Source: Chitinophaga pinensis (lineage in GTDB: Bacteria; Bacteroidota; Bacteroidia; 2-12-FULL-35-15). Taken from it: a stretch of DNA of 52,154 nucleotides. The position numbers and the translations under genes were made by a program. The notes below the pieces were generated by a model, which was not told the origin of the DNA, did no database searches, and was given only the letters and a program-made list of their open reading frames with translations. The stretch lies in NCBI GenBank assembly GCA_945879015.1, contig CAMCUO010000014.1, positions 1-52,154 on the forward strand. Direction: 5' to 3'. Below are positions 50,760 to 52,154 of this stretch, piece by piece; position 1 is the stretch's first letter; every line of letters starts with the position of its first letter.

Positions 50760-51413
50760 TTATGCTTTTTCTGCCTTTATTTTTGTCATTCCTAATGGAT
50801 ATGGCTTTTTTATCAAGTCAATCATTAAGTCGTAATCGGCCTGATTGCTAGTGTAATCAATCGTATTAACATCTATTATCACAATTCTTTGCTCAGGTAA
50901 CTGCTTCAGAAAGTCGAAATACCCTGTTTGAATTTTTATTAAGTACTCATCAGTGATGTTTTGCTCGTAATCCCGACCGCGTTTTTTGATATTTGCCTGT
51001 AATCTGTCAATATCGTGGTATAAATACACCAATAAGTCGGGTTTGGGCAAGGAATCGTTGATTATGTGAAAAAGTTTGGTGTATAAGGCAAATTCATCCT
51101 CTTTTAAGTTGGATTTTGCGAAAATCAAGGATTTTACAAAATAATAGTCGGAAATAACGGTCGGATTAAAAATATCGTGAGTGGTTAATTCTTTTTTTAA
51201 CTGATGATAGCGTTCGGCCAAAAACGATAACTCTAATGGAAAAGCATGTTTCTCAGGATCCTCATAAAATTTAGGTAAAAAAGGATTGTCAGCAAACTGC
51301 TCTAAAATTAATTTAGCACCAGTATCTTCAGCCATTTTCGTAGCCAAAGTAGTTTTTCCGGCTCCAATGTTGCCTTCGATTACGATGAAATTATATGGGG
51401 ATGAAGATTTCAA
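50760..51413 (-). CDS. Deoxynucleoside kinase
   Basis: The 217-residue protein has the P-loop GNIGAGKTTLA (residues 14-24), LEQFADNPFLPKFYEDP and the ERYHQ segment (Glu-Arg). The Arg-rich lid KKRGRDYEQNI closes it. These match the deoxyadenosine/deoxyguanosine kinase (Dgk/Dak) group, which phosphorylates deoxynucleosides in the salvage pathway. It follows folK on the same strand across a 129-base gap holding an inverted repeat, and pairing of folK with this kinase is familiar in Bacteroidota. Exact base preference is unknown. Confidence 0.9.
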   Translation of the reverse strand: MKSSSPYNFIVIEGNIGAGKTTLATKMAEDTGAKLILEQFADNPFLPKFYEDPEKHAFPLELSFLAERYHQLKKELTTHDIFNPTVISDYYFVKSLIFAKSNLKEDEFALYTKLFHIINDSLPKPDLLVYLYHDIDRLQANIKKRGRDYEQNITDEYLIKIQTGYFDFLKQLPEQRIVIIDVNTIDYTSNQADYDLMIDLIKKPYPLGMTKIKAEKA

Positions 51414-51450
51414 ATTTCAGATTTCAAGTTATTGTTTTGTGTTAAATTTT

Positions 51451-51530
51451 GCCGGCACCCTGAGCTTAGTCGAAGGGCGTTCTAGCGGATATTTGTCTTG
51501 TCGCACTTCGAATCCGCTCAGGGTGACGGC
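51451..51530. repeat. REP-like inverted repeat between folK and the kinase gene
   Basis: The 29-base arms at 51451-51479 and 51502-51530 are imperfect reverse complements, sharing the blocks CACCCTGAGC and TCGAAG. Relatives are at 8559, 34383 and in mutS at 43492. It fills the gap 51414-51542. Confidence 0.85.
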
Positions 51531-51542
51531 ATGGTTTAGATT

Positions 51543-52034
51543 TTATTTTTTGTTTTTAAGTCGCACTTCCAACACATCCTCACATTCGCTTAATAATGTT
51601 TCAATTGTTTTCTTTAACACCGGATGAACCATTTCACCTGCAATCTCACTCAAAGGAACCAATACAAATTTCCTATCCTTAATAAAAGGATGTGGAATTT
51701 TTAGCTCTGGTAAATCTATCACTTCATAATTGTAAAAAAGAATATCAATATCAATAATCCGCTCTTGCCATTTATCATTCGTACGTTTGCGACCTATTTG
51801 TTCCTCAATTTTTAAAATTTCTATAAGCAAATCTTTTGGAGAAAGTACTGTATTTATTAAGATTGCTTGATTGTAAAATTCGGGTTGATTTTCATTTCCC
51901 CAAGCAGCTGTAATAAAAATGTTCGACTTTTTAGCAGTCGAACCTAATTTTTGTTCGAGCAAAACAATTGCCTGCTTTAAATTTTGCTCCTTATCGCCTA
52001 AGTTTCCGCCCAATAAAAGGTAACAATTATTCAT
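51543..52034 (-). CDS. folK: 2-amino-4-hydroxy-6-hydroxymethyldihydropteridine pyrophosphokinase
   Basis: FolK moves pyrophosphate from ATP to hydroxymethyl-dihydropterin in folate synthesis. The ~163-residue protein starts MNNCYLLLGGNLGDKEQNLK, has EEQIGRKRTNDKWQERIIDI with IDILFY (metal-binding Asp residues), and IPHPFIKDRKFVLVPLSEIA. I chose the ATG at 52034 because the conserved LGGN motif follows at once; longer versions add 37 residues unlike the family. TATATTTG on the minus strand (52048-52041) fits a -7 box but lies only 7 bases from the start codon. Confidence 0.95.
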   Translation of the reverse strand: MNNCYLLLGGNLGDKEQNLKQAIVLLEQKLGSTAKKSNIFITAAWGNENQPEFYNQAILINTVLSPKDLLIEILKIEEQIGRKRTNDKWQERIIDIDILFYNYEVIDLPELKIPHPFIKDRKFVLVPLSEIAGEMVHPVLKKTIETLLSECEDVLEVRLKNKK

Positions 52035-52108
52035 CGTTGTCAAATATATAAAAACAATCGATTGTGATAGGACGCATTTCGAAATATAATTTTTTCTCTC
52101 AATAGCTT

Positions 52109-52135
52109 TTTGGGTGATTGATTTTACTATATTTG
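52109..52135 (+). promoter_or_regulatory. Candidate rightward promoter leaving the window
   Basis: TATATTTG (52128-52135) fits the -7 consensus, with TTTG at 52109-52112, 15 bases upstream, a little short. It would serve a gene beyond the right edge, divergent from folK. Confidence 0.3.
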
Positions 52136-52154
52136 TTATCCACAAAAAAAAATT

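Noticed and set aside
1..52154. CRISPR arrays, insertion sequences, prophage or integrase
   Set aside because: I saw no direct repeats with regular spacers and no transposase, integrase or phage genes; repeats are short and palindromic or simple.

Overview
The window looks like a chromosomal segment of a low-GC member of the Bacteroidota, probably a Flavobacteriales-like lineage; I cannot name a genus. Signs of this are the marker families (DUF4290 next to murA, YwqK-like protein, GldM-like/OmpA fusion, GH92 and GH20 enzymes), A-rich start regions without Shine-Dalgarno sequences, one promoter matching the Bacteroidota TTTG / TAnnTTTG consensus, and many simple-sequence or palindromic spacer repeats typical of the phylum. 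There is no phage, insertion sequence, transposase or CRISPR array.

Layout. 1-12.2 kb is mostly plus-strand housekeeping: the 5' end of etfB (minus strand, cut by the window edge), a YwqK-like protein, DUF4290, murA, a TlpA-like thioredoxin, an OmpA-type protein, grpE-dnaJ, a four-helix-bundle protein between inverted spacer repeats, an ABC ATPase/permease pair, a Ppx/GppA phosphatase and a sigma-54-type response regulator. 12.2-23.0 kb is a minus-strand nucleotide-sugar cluster: glutaminyl cyclase, CpsB-like phosphatase, WbpP-like epimerase, RfbB, a probably truncated small lipocalin-like gene, WbpA/TviB-, WbpB- and WbpD-like proteins, UDP-xylose synthase, UDP-glucose dehydrogenase and a WbpE-like aminotransferase. 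Together these could make UDP-GlcNAc(3NAc)A, UDP-GalNAc, UDP-xylose and a dTDP-6-deoxyhexose intermediate. The glycosyltransferases, flippase and polymerase are not here.

23.1-26.0 kb carries an outer-membrane protein, waaA and a frameshifted GNAT acetyltransferase. 26.1-42.0 kb is a plus-strand catabolic locus and the most interesting part. It joins an N-glycan breakdown set (FucP/NagP-like transporter, ROK kinase, GH20 hexosaminidase, glycosylasparaginase, CutC, GH2 beta-mannosidase, GH92 alpha-mannosidase) to a sulfur module (TsdA-like dihaem cytochrome, two YeeE/YedE half-transporters, a SoxB-like protein). It has no SusC/SusD pair.

42.0-52.2 kb holds a broken SiaC-like (DUF1987) gene, a TerB-like protein, tRNA-Gly and tRNA-Leu, mutS, a GT39-like membrane protein, a TrmH-family methyltransferase, a carboxypeptidase-regulatory-like protein, an OmpA/TPR lipoprotein, a deoxynucleoside kinase and folK.

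A second theme is repeat biology. Many spacers carry simple or palindromic repeats, often as two arms in opposite orientation. The same motifs have entered reading frames: mutS has at least two in-frame captures, waaA has two, and the GH92 signal peptide is written in a spacer repeat.
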